Numbered from the stretch's first letter, positions 12,601 through 25,119 are shown. The stretch: 64,000 bases of DNA from Isoetes taiwanensis (GCA_021234155.1 JAJEKV010000028.1:7981421-8045420), one strand, 5' to 3'. Notes: generated by a model from the letters alone, not told the origin. Numbers and translations: made by a program.

Positions 12601-14106
12601 ATAAGCTTTTGTTAGAAGTCGGGTATATGTCGACAAGGTGTTTTATGTATGTTTTGTTTTTATTCTTTTTTATGCAATACGTAAAAATCTCTAATGCTCT
12701 TTTATGTAAGCATCTTTTATGCCGTAGAATTAAAATGGATAGAAATTTTTTTTTTTTTTGCCAAAAAAGAATCCTCATTCATATGATACGATTTAAAATT
12801 ATGGAGGCGCCAAGACAATAATGGTAGTAGGGCTTCCTAAGATTAGGGTCGCCTTCCCATACTCTTTGAGCAATTTTGAACCTGAAATCCTTCCTGATTA
12901 TGATGAATTAGGGTCGCCTTTAAAAGCATACAATGATGCGGTCGAAGTGGAATGGCGATCGCTAGGGTGCAAGGTAAGGTGCACGCAAGCTTTCCGGTGA
13001 TTCAACATATATGTTTGCGTATTATCTTCGATACACATCAATGTGGAATCGATCCCAACTCATACCTAAGAGAACTCTCACCCTCATCACTAATAGTTTC
13101 ATCAAGATAAATTTAAGCTTAAAACCATAAGCAATAACCGGCGATCCGCTTGGAAGAGAGTCGGCGCTCGCATCTTCAAATCGCGGATAGGCCAAAAGCA
13201 AGCACAGCCAATTGATACTACAAAAAGCCCGCCATAGCCGCCATCGATAGCACCGGTATCCGCCACGCATAGCAAGAAAAACTTTCGTGACTTTATGATT
13301 TGAGTAGCAACCGCTAGATGCAAAAAATGGTCGGCACTTGGCCTAAGGCCCAATGTACTAATAATCAAACCCAATATGCCTATGATAGAAGGTTTTGTAT
13401 AGAAAAACATGACAAAAGAACAAATATTTCAAAGCTATACACAGGGCAGCAAAGAGCAAGGATCTGATAATCAGGGATTTACTACAGTGGGCCTCCTTGA
13501 TCAAGACTTCCTCCTATTGGGTAGATAGAGAGCAATACTGTTCCTTCTTGGTTCATATTTGAACAGTAAAATATGAGTTTGTTTCCGTTGAGAAATTACT
13601 GTTCCTAGAGACTCTAAAAAAAGAACATATAGAATGGGAAAGAAGCACCAGGGACCTGGTTTTGGTGATTCTCACTCCACGCTAGGAGCTCCGGCGGAGC
13701 CAACTCCACGCTGACACCAACTCCGTGATGAGCCAACTCCATCGCTAAGGACTCGTGATGGAGCCTCGGGATTACCTTTGAGGCCGTCCCTATCGTTAAC
13801 AAACCTAAAGGAAGGGGCTGAGCATCCAATAAAATTTCGTCTGCAAAATGTAACGTTGTCAATAAATTGTTAACATTTAACGTAACAATAAACAATGTGA
13901 ACAGGGGTTAAATCGCTAATTTAATGCTAACAATATGTTATAAGTTAACCCCTTCTTTTTAACAATTTCTTTAACAAAAATCATGTGTGTTAATAGTTAA
14001 GCTAATTTTTTTTAACTTAACAATTTTAACCCGTTAGTGTGTAGGTACCCTAAGATATATATTTTATATAGATACGAACAATATATGAAAGTATAATACA
14101 GCACCG

Positions 14107-14114
14107 TATAAATA
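14107..14114 (+). promoter_or_regulatory. TATA box upstream of the 164-codon ORF
   Basis: TATAAATA lies 147 bp before the ATG at 14261. A purine-rich leader (GAAGAAGAGGCAAGAAGGAA) follows at about 14169-14190, as in plant 5' UTRs. Confidence 0.5.
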
Positions 14115-14260
14115 GAAATACAGCACCGTATAGCGTACATTGTAGTAGAACAAGGACGGAACATAAAGAAGAAGAGGCAAGAAGGAAATGAAGAGGAATC
14201 GCTTTCTTCATTCCGGCAGAACAGAGCACAAATTAGGGTTCTAAATTTGGAGCTCCAGCT

Positions 14261-14755
14261 ATGGCGGAACTGAGCTACCTGTTCCGTCGCCATCCAATCT
14301 TTACAGGTTTTGTTTTGCTCTGTGTTACTCCCGCTTTTATCCCTTTCGTCGTATTTCTTTCTCCCCTTTTGCTCCACCTCCTCCGCCTCCGAAATAAGAA
14401 TCGGCATGGCCTCAGCACAGGCCGCCGGAAGTGTAAACGCGAAATCGGATTGAGCTTTGCTCTGCCGGAATTCGAGCAGAATCAAAGGGCTTTTTGTAGC
14501 AAGTTGCGCGGTGAAAAATGGATCCGGTTGAATGCTTATCTGGAGGATCAGATGAAATTTGTTCTTGAAACTAATGCCATTGCAGGAGAAATCTTCTGTA
14601 CGCCAAATCTGGAGCAAAAAAATGAGATTTTGAGCTGTAATGTTGGTGCAAATCAAGTAAGAAGTGATCTTTCTGATGTCGGAGATTTCTCTGAGACAGT
14701 TTCCGCAGAGGATTGGTATGAAGATTGGGAAGATTTTATGGTTGCAACGAGTTAA
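14261..14755 (+). CDS. Small predicted membrane protein with acidic C-terminus, function unknown
   Basis: An intact 164-codon ORF starts with MAELSYLFRRHP. Residues about 14-43 form a strongly hydrophobic segment (FVLLCVTPAFIPFVVFLSPL and on), long enough for one or two membrane passes. A basic patch follows (LRLRNKNRHG, GRRKCKRE), then an acidic Trp-rich end (EDWYEDWEDFM). The charge pattern (hydrophobic N-terminus, basic flank, acidic tail) resembles many small plant proteins of unknown function. A TATA box lies about 150 bp upstream and a possible poly(A) signal, AATAAATAAAAT, near 15188. There are no introns and no transposon sequence beside it. A longer minus-strand ORF (14012-14764) overlaps it but is AT-rich and unstructured. 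I do not recognise the family; this is the best candidate host gene in the window. Confidence 0.6.
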   Translation: MAELSYLFRRHPIFTGFVLLCVTPAFIPFVVFLSPLLLHLLRLRNKNRHGLSTGRRKCKREIGLSFALPEFEQNQRAFCSKLRGEKWIRLNAYLEDQMKFVLETNAIAGEIFCTPNLEQKNEILSCNVGANQVRSDLSDVGDFSETVSAEDWYEDWEDFMVATS

Positions 14756-15059
14756 AAAGGGCATAAAAATGCCCTTGATTCATATAATTTTGAGGTTTAG
14801 GTGCTCTAATTCCTGGTTCTCAACGAGCTAAGAGGAGTCGGAACGAGATCCCTGTGTTTTTTTTTAACCGATCAAGATCATCTTCTGTTCTTAAATTCTC
14901 ATTTAAGCTTCTGCTGTTAACCATTGCAGACAGAGAGATCTGCATTTGTAAATTACACAGGAAAGGAAATAATGCAATACTTGACGAATCGATTCATTGT
15001 TTTGGATCTGGATTTAGCTTCAAGATTTGTCCAATCTGAACTGGGTGTTGAAATTCCAA

Positions 15060-18000
15060 GCTGTAGTCCTGAATTCTAATTCACTCCAAACGGAAAGTCC
15101 AAAAGGTGAAATATGAATTGGGTCTCCTGATTCAAAAAAAGTATAGGGGCCCATAACTGGTGGGGCATTCCTTTTTCATGGCATGGAATAAATAAAATCA
15201 ATCAATCAATTAGATTTAGGAATCAAAAGCTATGGGTTGGTCATTCTACCAATAAGTCCATGCAGCAACGTGGTATGGTATGGCAATGAAAAATATCAAT
15301 GCAAGCAGCAGTCTTTATATGACTAGATCAATATAGAAGCTCTAAGTGTGTGAGTGTGTGTGTGTTTTTTTTTCCGAAAAACGAAAGAATAAGATAATGC
15401 TAATACAATGGGAAGTCAGTATAATTGGAGGTAACCCTAAACCTCATCCTGAACATCGAGTGTAACTTTGAAACAAAAAATTGTTCCATGTGATTAGAAT
15501 GCAAATTGTTTAGTGCAAATAAGAAGAATTATGTAGCAAATGTTAAGCAATCCACATTGGAATATGGATCCATACTTAGAAGAAGCTTTAAATGCTTAAG
15601 ATAGATGGATAGCACTTTTTACTTCATACGACATCATGCCACATGGTAGCATACCATACGGATATATGGCGATCCGCTGTATAAGATATATTATGGTCCC
15701 TAAATGTCCCTACAAAGACTTGAACACAAAGTAGAGTGTAAGTTGTTTAGTGACATATAGCTAAAGAATTATTCAATGAACATGTTCAAATGTTCAATTG
15801 TGTATGTAGGGCACTTTTGTTCTTCTTGGACACGAAACAAATTGTCAACTAGAGCTTAAAAGGCAACACCTAGTTACGTGATGAAAGGAAAAAAAGAGGA
15901 AGAAAAATATTGAACTCCATAACCTCCCAACCGAAATAGATACGTGTTTTAGATTCTCTAAAACGCACTACACGAACTAGAATCTAAAGCACTCATTACC
16001 ATATTGGATAAAGGATCGGCCACACACGTGGCGAAAAGGCCCGCATTTACTAAATGAAAGTAGAAACAAAAAAGGGGGTAGCGTAAATTCTTTGCAACAA
16101 GCAATGCCATAAAAAAAAATATTATACGTGATATGCAAGGGCTGACCCAGAATTAAAGAATTTAAGGATGCCACGTGGCAGGGTAAGATTCGCTGTATGG
16201 TACAGGGTGGTAATTATGCGTAACGCATTATTCACCAGGAGTAAATAATAAAAGGGTAAGTTTTTAACAACGGGCGGTTAAAAAAGGGCCGCATTTTGTG
16301 CCAGGTGGCAGGGAGACGTGTGTCGGCATGCTTTGTGGCCTATTAATCGTCCACGTCGACGTGGCTTTTAAACAGACATATTCTTTGTCAGCCTTTTCAG
16401 ACCTTGTCTATGAACTGTTGCCATGTCTAACAGTTTACATTTTGCTTATTTTTTTTTATTCTATAATATATTCTGCCAAGTCAACATGGCCTTGTATTGT
16501 TCACTTACTACACATTATATTTTTTGGTTTTATATTCTGCCCTTGGCCTTGGTATTTTACGTTGTCCCTGCTCCTCCTTTTGAAATGTTGCTATGGCACA
16601 TTGCATGCCTTCTACTTGTTTCCACCCCAGTTGCCTGTCTTGTCTCATGACTATTGGGATTGGATAAATGACTATTGGATTGGATGCGCGTAGATCAAGG
16701 TGAAGAATGCCTAATCTTATCCATTCTCGATTCTGGAAGCTTTTTGAACCACATGTCCTTGTTTTTTAAATGAACCATTTGAATATCTATTGGAAAGGAA
16801 GAGAGCATATATACCTGTTGAGGTTGCTATGGTATAATTATTGAAGATAGTGCTTGCAAGATATGATGGTAGTCCCTAGGTTCATACAAGTATGCAACAT
16901 TATCACCGAGGGGCATGCAAGTTCTTTCTTGGTAGATATAGCAACTATTATAATGTGGCAAAATAAAAGCCATGATTTTGAATTAAAAGAACCAGGGGCT
17001 TATAATCAAGTAAATAAATGAGCACTAGATAAGAGGTGGCACTCACCATCACAAGACAACATTCTTAAGTGTTAACCCAAGAGCATGTAATCTATAGAAT
17101 TAGGCAAGATCAAACATTAAAAATACTTTTAAATAAAATTCTTAAAAAAAAAAAAAAATACTTGATGCGACTACCTCTTTCAATATGCTGGTTTCTTCCC
17201 AAGTAAGGTCAAACTTGGGAGTACCACCCTCTGAGTGGATAGCATGAACTTTTCTCCGTTTCTGCAACAAAGATCTCGATTTTACCACTTTAAGAGATCA
17301 ATTGACTACTACAGAAAAGTATTGTACTTTTTGTCTTAACCAACTCCATGGCAGATCAGATACATCTAGAATAATTTCTAAGAAAGATATATATAAGGTA
17401 CGAGTCAAGTGAGACCTTTACCTGAGTACACGCGTTCATAAATAGAAGGAAAAACAGATCGAAAATAGCAAACAAGACCAGCATAGTCGGGTCCATAACA
17501 AATGTAGATCCAAACAAATTGTCCTCTTCTATGTCTTCAGAGCAGCCAATTAGAGTTTTGAGCCATAGGAGACATGTGTTGTTGAACCTATTCTTGTTTG
17601 ACCAAAAGGTTAATCAATCTTAATTTTGAGCAGCTTGGACATGGATCGTATACTTGCATATGCTTCACAAGAAGTTATCTTATGAGGATGACTGTGTGGA
17701 TGGAGATAATGGTGGTAATGGAGGCTAGTTGTGAAGGAGCATGTTGGATTGAGGGGTGTGCAGAGAGAGGAGATCTGTCAAGGGGGTAGGGGAACCACAT
17801 CATATGGAATCACATAAAAAATGGACAGGTCTTTAGAACTATGTCTAGGTGTAAGAGGGCCATTGCAGCAGAAGCAGATAATCATATTGGGTCAATTTCC
17901 TGTATGATGTTTTCACTAAACTCATTGTACCTTCCCTAGTGATAGAAGAACATGCATCAAAAATTGGCAAATTGTACCTCAATGAGCAGACCATCATGCG

Positions 18001-18100
18001 CAAATAAAAATCTATCAAGCATAACCATCTAATATCCATAGAACAGTACTAGATTGAGGTTTTTTTGGGCTTCCTGCAGATTGGCTGGAAGGTCAAGATC
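15060..18100. other. AT-rich non-coding stretch
   Basis: It contains a short TG microsatellite (near 15350) and several poly(A) runs. The hydrophobic 131-codon ORF at 16298-16693 lies in T-rich sequence and is probably chance. No other gene signal. Confidence 0.4.
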
Positions 18101-18127
18101 AATAATATGTAGCCAATGAAAGGCATC

Positions 18128-18525
18128 TCTTGAGATAAATCATCCGGGAATGGTTTGCAATTGTGCTTGAGAGTTAATGTCGTCAGCAACTCTATAATAG
18201 ATAGATACTCTTGAGATAAATCATCCCGGAATGGTTTGCAATTGTGCTTGAGAGTTAATGTTGTCAGCAACTCTATAATAAATAGATAGATAGATAGTAG
18301 TTTTAACGTCACGCCACTAGGCAGCATCCAACTGGACATGTGACCACACACCACACTACATTGCTCGGTTGGGCCCTGCCCCCAACCACCTTACATTATA
18401 GACAGATAGATAGTAGTTTTAACGTCACACCACTAGACAACATCCAACTGGACATGTGACCACACACCACACTACATTGCTCCATTTGGAACCATCGATC
18501 CCCAACCACCTTACATTACGCCCTA
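18128..18525. repeat. Two neighbouring tandem duplications
   Basis: An 81-bp unit starting TCTTGAGATAAATCATCC occurs at 18128 and 18209. A roughly 116-bp unit containing TTTTAACGTCACxCCACTAG occurs at 18301 and 18417. A GATA microsatellite separates them. Confidence 0.85.
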
Positions 18526-18539
18526 GTGGGATTTGACCC

Positions 18540-19550
18540 CCAAAACCTTCGAAAAGTATTTATAAAAATGGGTGGTTTTGAACTCTTGACCAAATGGGTG
18601 GGTTCTCACTAGACCAAATGCCCAGAGGAAATCATCCAAGGTTAGAGGCATACTATAAACGACCTTGTAGAACGGATCCATAGCACTACTAAATGGAGGC
18701 TAATGCATTGAAAGCAACTAGAGTCATGTCTATCTGGCTTGATTGCTTTATGCACCATAGCAATTTTAGCAGTTTCAATTTGCATAGATCTTTTCATCCA
18801 GGAAATGCAAACTCTAGCATTGTTCAAATTATAGTTCGTTGTTGCTGGAGCAGCTTTGCAAAGGGTGCAAATTGGCTGGATGTTATCGTCTTCCAAGCAT
18901 CTGTGAATTTGACACCAGAGAGGAGAATGAATTGAATTGAATTGAATTCCAATGTAAACCAAACGCCCACAAAGACTTGCACCCCTATGGGACTCCCAAA
19001 CAAAGAAAACAAAGATGTGTATTCAACCAAGGATTAAATGAATATGTCCTCAAAGGGTTTTGTAAAAAAGATGGTAATAGTAATAGGCATGCCGGCAAAC
19101 TATACATTGTTTGCTAGAAATGATGTAATAAGATACAATTCAGTGTCATGCCAGAGGATATAGCTAAATGCATGTATCTATGATCTCTTGAAGATATGAT
19201 CCCAGTAAGCCCACATAGACCGTGTTTAGCAGCACATGTAGTGGCCGACGAAATTGGAGCTCTTACTAGTCAACATAGCATAGCTTAAATAAAGTTAAAG
19301 TTGTCCACCCTCGGACAACTCTGAGGGGCATGGCATTCATCCTCAATTGCTTCCCGGTGACAATACTGACAAATCTTATCCTCGTGTGTGCCTCCAAGTC
19401 CATCTACCGCCCTCAATCGAAATAGAGATATGTGTTCCCTTTATCATGAAATGGAGGCTATTAGTCTGCGCTTCTTCATGGGCAGGTATATATAGGCAGA
19501 TAGCATTGTGGACCTCATGTCATCATGGGATTGATTTGCTGCTTGTAGTA
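18540..19550. other. Non-coding stretch before the LINE remnant
   Basis: Overlapping short ORFs on both strands at 18642-19030 show no domain. A GAATTGAATTGAATTGAATT run lies at about 18926-18948. Confidence 0.35.
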
Positions 19551-19559
19551 TGTCATTTT

Positions 19560-20670
19560 AACCTATTCCAGGGTGCTCGCATCCCAAAGTTTGCTAATGA
19601 AGCAAGCATCAAGGTGCTACTGCAAATGGTGGTGGTTCTCTTTAGTTTGGACCTGTATGCACTACTCCTGTACGTTCCATCGCTAGAACCACTAGATTTG
19701 TTTCTCCTTCCAATAGGCTTTAAGGCATTGTGGTCCCAGTGCCACTACATAAGCAAGGTTGCAGTGACGGGCATCGTCCATAATGACCATTTTTTGGACG
19801 TAGATGATGTGGCAGTCCAATGCAGCCCATTGGAAGGGCAAGAAACATGTTTCCTGCAGTAGGATCTGATAAGGAACTGTGGACTTTACCCCAAGTGTGC
19901 GAGATGCTCCAGGTCATTCCAGGTGACAACAAATATTATTGAGCTCCAAACCTCGACCTTGTATAGGAGAACATGCCCTACCAGTGCTCTGAATAAGTGT
20001 GACTGATGGGCCTAGGCATATAGCTCTAGATCTGCTTTATGATGGTTGTTCTGCATAGCATACAATGCTTTCTAGCCTGGTCGGGTGGAAGTGTCCCAAT
20101 ATGTGATCGACAGGAACTCCACTTCCAGATACTTGTAGGCGGGAGCTACTTCCATATTTTGTCCTTGGTACGTGAAAGAAAGAACTCTTGTCTGGCCCGA
20201 TGATGAGACACGCAACACTTTAGTCTTGGCCAAGTCGACACCCATAGTTGTGAACTGGCAAAATGTGTCCAGGACATCCAAATGGCATTGCATGTGAGCT
20301 GGAGTGTAAGCTAAGAGGTCCACATCAACGGCATATATGAGCTGCCTAATTATGTGGTGTATGAGTTAGACTCACGCTCCCCCATGCTCAGTGAGGCAGT
20401 CTTCCAATTGATCCATATATAGGCCAAAGAGCATTGGAGAGAGTGGGCATCCCCGGCGGACTCCAATGTTGCTGATGACAACCTGTTTTGATGGTGTTAG
20501 TCGGCCTGAGCATGCCTCATACAACCTATATATTGCATTTTGCAAATCTATAGGGCCCCCCAACTACCTCAATCTATCCCACATCTTATCTCGAGGCACA
20601 GTGTTAAATGCTTTTGCGAAATCCACAAAGCAGCAGTATAGGTCTTGTAAGCACGATTTAATTAATTAGA
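19560..20670 (-). mobile_element. Decayed LINE reverse transcriptase fragment
   Basis: Read on the minus strand, reverse transcriptase blocks appear in order. VDFAKAFNTVPRDKMWDRL (about 20625-20565) is the palm Asp block. GVRRGCPLSPMLFGLYMDQL (about 20480-20400) is the conserved GxPxSP block. IYAVDVDLLAY (about 20345-20310) is a damaged YADD catalytic motif. Further downstream, the words WNDLEHLAHLG and PYQILLQETCFLP (about 19930-19840) match the conserved C-terminal part of LINE proteins. Several stops and frameshifts break it, and no endonuclease domain or poly(A) tail is visible. Likely a very old non-LTR copy, different from the LINE at 36.6-40 kb. Confidence 0.8.
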
Positions 20671-21250
20671 GAATTTCGGAATTCTCGTTGAGCATGAAAT
20701 AGGTTCTTGGTTGTCTATAAAACACCGCAAGTGGTTGCAGCAGAGTAAAAGGTGACGGTTTTTTCGCTGTTTTTTGGTCACAACCAGCGATGTATCTGAC
20801 TTTGACATGTATAAGTCTATCCCAAGCTCCTTTGTGAGTAAGAGCAGTCCACAAGAAAGAGTAAAAATACTCAGCAGGATCGCGATGGCGAAGATTTGAA
20901 GCTGCCTAGCTAGTCCATGGATATAACATCACAAGTCCGTTAAGGTCTACACATGGATAAAAAGAAATCAAAGTGATAATGAGGATCGCGGTGGCGAACA
21001 TTTTGAGTTGTTAAGGTACCCAATAATTCTGCCAATAATTCTAAGAAAGTGCTAGCAAATATCGAGTGAAGGAAAGTTTAGACAAGAAACAAAACTCAAA
21101 CGATAAGAAAACTCAAAGATGTGGAAAACTTCAAAGCGTTGTAAGTTATATTCCTCAAACATTTCAATGTACATTACTTTGCCAGAGGGGCAGAAATTAG
21201 TCCATCTGGGTTTCTGATACTTTCTCAGGTACAACACCTATCTCAGCAGC
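20671..21250. other. Intergenic stretch with GATCGCG motifs
   Basis: No gene. Two related words, GGATCGCGATGGCGAAGATT (20878) and GGATCGCGGTGGCGAACATT (20985), belong to the palindrome family seen at 25.1-27 kb. Confidence 0.4.
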
Positions 21251-21896
21251 TATCCTAGCAACATGTTCCTCGCCCCTTTGTATAACCTCTCACAGGTCCA
21301 TCTCACTATAGCTCCGTTACATTTGGGATGTCTACGACATGGCCTCCTGCAAGGACTTGATATGTGGATCCGGTCCTTCGGGCCTCTCGGTATCCATAGC
21401 GCCGCTTTCGACCGGCCATGCGCCACTCTGACAAAGACATGCGATATCGGGTGCATGGAAGAGCTTCTGTTTCTTGGCTGGAACCTGATGCTCTTGTGTA
21501 CCTGATGGCTCACCCTCTTGATCCGCGAGGGTCCATGTCCATGCCTACATATTCGAACTCGACCCGCTTTGTCAAAGAAAGGCATGTAGGCATCAAATTT
21601 TTTTGTTTAAAGCCCCAATTTTTGAAACACCTGGCTCTAGCGCAATAATACCTTTCTCGTGACTCTCGAAGTCTTTTTCGCTTTCGTGATCCTTTCCTCA
21701 TAGCTTTTCTCATCCATTTGATCCAAGATTTCATCAATTTTAGATATATCTATTTTCTGGGTAATGTTTAAATTGATCTTGTCAGGATCATTTACAGGCT
21801 CTGCCTTCTCCTCTTCAATCGCCTCCCGGTGCCACTCGCCAATCATTTTTTTCGAAGCTTATCCAGGAAAGCCCTCAAAAATGCGCATACTTTACC
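21250..21896 (-). pseudogene. Probable 3' part of the minus-strand methyltransferase-like gene
   Basis: After the intron acceptor at 21897, the minus strand reads GKVCAFLRAFLDKLRK, then a highly charged stretch (EILDQMDEKSYEERITKAKK and a Lys/Arg-rich frame near 21730-21650), then weakly coherent sequence down to about 21250. Frames change repeatedly. It looks like the C-terminal tail of the gene described at 21958-22839; no function can be assigned to the tail itself. Confidence 0.4.
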
Positions 21897-21957
21897 CTGC
21901 TTTCGAAAGAAATACTTTTCTTTCCCCGCATTAAGATGACACGGAAGCAAGACTCAC
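21897..21957 (-). other. 61-bp intron splitting methyltransferase motif I
   Basis: On the minus strand the donor is TCG|GTGAGTCTT and the acceptor is CGAAAGCAG|GGTAAAG. Splicing joins GCVLDFFS to GKVCAFL, giving a motif-I-like DFFSG. Without splicing the reading frame soon stops. Confidence 0.55.
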
Positions 21958-22839
21958 CGAGAAGAAATCAAGGACACAACCATCCTTGGGCACAAGCTTG
22001 TCAACTATGTAGTAAGCATATGATGTCTTCAACTGGCACTTCAGCACGTGATCACCTTCCATTCCGACAAACTTGTACCTGGGTTTACCCGTGAAGTAAG
22101 TCTGCCATTTTTTCTTCATTTTCTCGTCAGTTTCTTCGTTACCAGTGACATGCATTGGTGGCAAGGGGGTGTTCTTTGGTCGCGGTGCGAGTTTCACACA
22201 TATGGGTGAAACGAAGCTCCGGCTCGGCATTATCGAAGTTGACCCTAAGTCGAAAACTACGTTAATGCACATATGGGTGATGTAATGAGATATTCCTTCA
22301 CCCTTTTCTTGTTCACCCATCCTGGCTCGTCATATGTGCCTACTGAAATATGGGACCCGCCTTGAATCTGTTTCTGGCTATACAAGCAATCTGGCAAGTT
22401 CACAGACCGCATCAGAATCACCAAGTGATAAATGTTAGCAGTTGTCATGCTGGATATTCTTGTGAAGAGTTCCATGTATTTTTTGCACGTCCATAATGCA
22501 GAGAATCCTCTAATGTCTATGAACACCAAAGTTGCATTCTCGATAATCGGAGTGGAGGTAGGAATCCCTTCCTTTGTCACAAAGATGTACAACATTTTTC
22601 TTCTCCTTGATTTTGATAGCCTCTTCAGGTTTCAAAATTGATCTAATGGGTTCTAGAAATGCAACGGGCAAATTACCCACAACATGGTCCTTATTATAAT
22701 TGGCTTTCACGTACTCTATATCCGAATCCAACATTACTCCCCTTAATGGAATATATCTTCCCAAAAAGTGTATTCCAAACAAAATCTCTTTTCGCATGAA
22801 GGTCAAACTATGGCGGCGCGTGAAATTCCATGATATCAT
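21958..22839 (-). pseudogene. Decayed DNA methyltransferase-like gene, central exons
   Basis: Two overlapping minus-strand frames (22839-22257 and 22320-21931) look like one broken gene. The first contains NATLVFIDIRGFSALWTCKK, which sits where a beta-class DNA methyltransferase has its catalytic (D/N/S)PP(W/Y) motif IV, here degraded to DIRG. About 110 codons on comes KTSYAYYIVDKLVPKDGCVL followed by DFFS, a motif I (AdoMet-binding) pattern preceded by the helix normally found before it. The order motif IV then motif I matches beta-class N4-cytosine/N6-adenine enzymes. A near duplicate of TCACCCATATGTG (about 22200 and 22270) marks a frame change. Assignment rests on motif order only; it is only distantly like the enzyme at 43.2-43.6 kb. 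Confidence 0.45.
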
Positions 22840-23840
22840 GTTGAACCAATTATGTCTTTTGCCAAAAGTGTATTTTTAACCATTTTCTCAAAAACCCTAC
22901 GCAATGTGGGGGTTAAGCCTCGATGACAAAAAGATTTTCTTTCCGCAAGATTTTGGAACTATGAGCTAATGCGTTCTAGTCAATGCATGTCAACTATTTT
23001 GGTTTTTGCAATGGCTTCCCATGCAAACCGGGAAGCTTGCAATCAAAACCGGGACCAAGGTAACTTTTCCAATTTGATTCATTTTTTCTATATTACTACG
23101 AAGCCATGATATCCCAACCAAAACCGTTCCAAAGCACCTTAATGTATGTCTTTTATGTTAGTTGTTATATTATTAAGTTAACCTTCCAAAATCTCATCAA
23201 ACTTAAAAAGTTGAGGTAAAAGTATTTAACAACATTGTCAAGAAGTTGAGAAACCTGCAGACATGCCTCAAGGTATCTTAACCGGTTTTGTTGAAGAACT
23301 CCTTCGAGGGCTTATCGTGAAAATCTCCATGCTCATCACACAGTTTTTTGTTGACCCATTTGTTGGCCACTTCCATTAATTTTTCAAGACCCGCCCTGCA
23401 TAAAAATAAATTGTTTTTCGCCTTTTAGCTCCTTCACCTTCAATGTTGTGGTAGCTATCTCGTGGAAGTCCTACAAAACAAATGGTCGAAAAATCATGTG
23501 CCGCGATGTTCATGAGCTAAGATAAGAAAAAATACCTTCCATGCCGAGGTTGTAGCAAGCATTCAATGGGACCTTTGCGAGGACATCCATAAGCCTTATG
23601 TTGATGCCGCACCGTTGAAGCTTCTCTAACAATGGCTCTCTATATACAAGTGTTAGCAATGACTTCATTGCAAAATACTCAATTCAATATATTCTCTATC
23701 CAAGTTTCCATTTCCATTTGTTCTCTCTAGCATAGGCTTTAGCAAACTCTAGCCGTTGTTCCAAAATTCTCCAACAACACCGCAGAGCAATTGAGTCGCA
23801 CATATACTATGGTTACCGATATTATCCAAAATTTCTTGCC
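22840..23840 (-). other. Probable intron/exon debris of the same minus-strand gene
   Basis: No long ORF. Near 23400-23290 the minus strand reads AGLEKLMEVANKWVNKKLCD, which looks protein-like. The surrounding sequence is AT-rich and may be intronic. Confidence 0.3.
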
Positions 23841-23842
23841 CT

Positions 23843-24390
23843 TCAAATCAGCTTCGCGTGCTCCACGTGATCTTTTTCCCGAAATAATGTGCACTTATAA
23901 GTTAGGAAGCCACAAACCGTAAAATGATGGACAATAACAATCACCCGGTAATGGGGTCGGCGGGGACAACATCGGGTCGGCGTGAGCACCTCCGTAGGAT
24001 ATGTCTTGAAACTCTTCACGAGAGTCCGCACACATGGTCGCTTGAACGCATTCGATGCGTGAGGTTAGCGAGCCTGGCTCACAATCAAATATAGAGACTT
24101 TCATAAACCAGGTTCACACCAAACGGATAGAACCGCTTGAATTGTTCAAGCTTCCCGCCGGTTTGATCTCGCCAATTTGGCGCTCTTCCTCGATTGAATT
24201 TAAGCTCTACCGGCAGTTCGAAACAACGGGCCATGCTAAGCTCTTCGACGATGAAACACCCGAGATGGAAGGGGGTGCGAAGAAGAAGGGTTCTCCGCCG
24301 TCGGCAGTCGGGCTTATGAGGTTGATCGTGAACTTAGATATCTTATTTGGAACAATAGTATCCGCCGTCACAATAGGGGAGCACAAATAG
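23843..24390 (-). pseudogene. Unrecognised minus-strand protein fragment
   Basis: The minus strand gives coherent pieces: GEIKPAGSLNNSSGSIRLVW, FMKVSIFDCEPGSLTSRIEC and EEFQDISYGGAHADP. They lie in compatible order with two frame changes. They sit between the methyltransferase-like exons and the ORF at 24573-25115 and may belong to the same gene. A plus-strand ORF over the same bases (24055-24390) is open for 111 codons, so the coding strand is not certain. Confidence 0.35.
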
Positions 24391-24572
24391 CCAAAGGTTG
24401 AGTAGGATTAATAATAGCGTAAGGTTGGGCAAAGGGCAACCGCTCCACGACAGGCTTCCGTGTGGGTAGAGTCCTCTCGCTAAAGAAACGGGCTTTACAT
24501 GCTTTTTCTTCACCGAAGCTCTTAACCGCTTAGTGTCCATTACCGGAAGGCATTTTCATCTCGCTTTAGCTT

Positions 24573-25115
24573 TCAATGCAATGCCGGTGGTTTCTTATCT
24601 GCTTGCAAACCTTTTCTGCATGTCGAGAAACCAGACAATATATCCCTATTTCCAGTTATTCCGGACAGAGACATAGATTCATAGGATCGCGGCCCTACCG
24701 TATCCTTTTGCAATGGTCGGAACATTCTTTCCTGGGGCGGCGACTTGTTTAACTTGCTAGCTGTCATGAGTGAGGGATCATAGTTTGTCCATTTAAGGAC
24801 GTACTCAAGGAACTGCAAATTTTGTGTGTCCTCCACGCTGCATATAATGGCGTCTTGGACATTGTTTTTTGTTCCTTCCCACATAGCAATGACAATTCCT
24901 ATCTGCTGTATGTCATCAGCTTTTTTGCCAGTCCTGAGGAACAAGCAGAGGTCTTTTCTGCGGTCGCCTTTTGTCTGTGGAATTGCTTGTGCAATTTCAA
25001 TGCACCACTTCCTTTCATTGGAAGGTGTGATGATCTTAGTAGGCTCAACGTCCGACCGCAAACAAATCCGTGAGTCGCAAGCAAGAGGTGTATTAGTAAT
25101 CCCTACTGCACACAT
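24573..25115 (-). pseudogene. Unrecognised 180-codon exon upstream of the methyltransferase-like gene
   Basis: Open for 180 codons, hydrophilic with mixed charge. Notable words are NERKWCIEIAQAIPQTKGDR, FLRTGKKADDIQQIGIVIAM and LEYVLKWTNYDPSLM. The upstream bases TGTGTGCAG (about 25100) could be a 3' splice site, so the first in-frame Met need not be the start. It lies on the same strand as, and 1.7-3.2 kb 5' of, the methyltransferase motifs. I do not recognise a family. Confidence 0.4.
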
Positions 25116-25119
25116 TCAC

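Larger units (their letters stand above)
10344..13600. other. AT-rich non-coding stretch
   Basis: No gene is supported. The ORFs at 11134-11376 and 12041-12280 lack motifs. It includes the short repeats at 11922-11946 and 12430-12600. A slightly GC-richer patch at 13120-13300 has overlapping ORFs without family resemblance. Confidence 0.4.

Noticed and set aside
14012-14764. 250-codon minus-strand ORF
   Set aside because: It overlaps the better-supported plus-strand ORF at 14261-14755, is rich in Ile, Phe and Tyr from AT bias, and has no motif.
16298-16693. 131-codon hydrophobic ORF
   Set aside because: Open only because the region is T-rich on the plus strand; no promoter, family resemblance or conserved pattern.
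19347-19862. 171-codon plus-strand ORF
   Set aside because: It lies antisense to the LINE C-terminal region and shows no family signal of its own.
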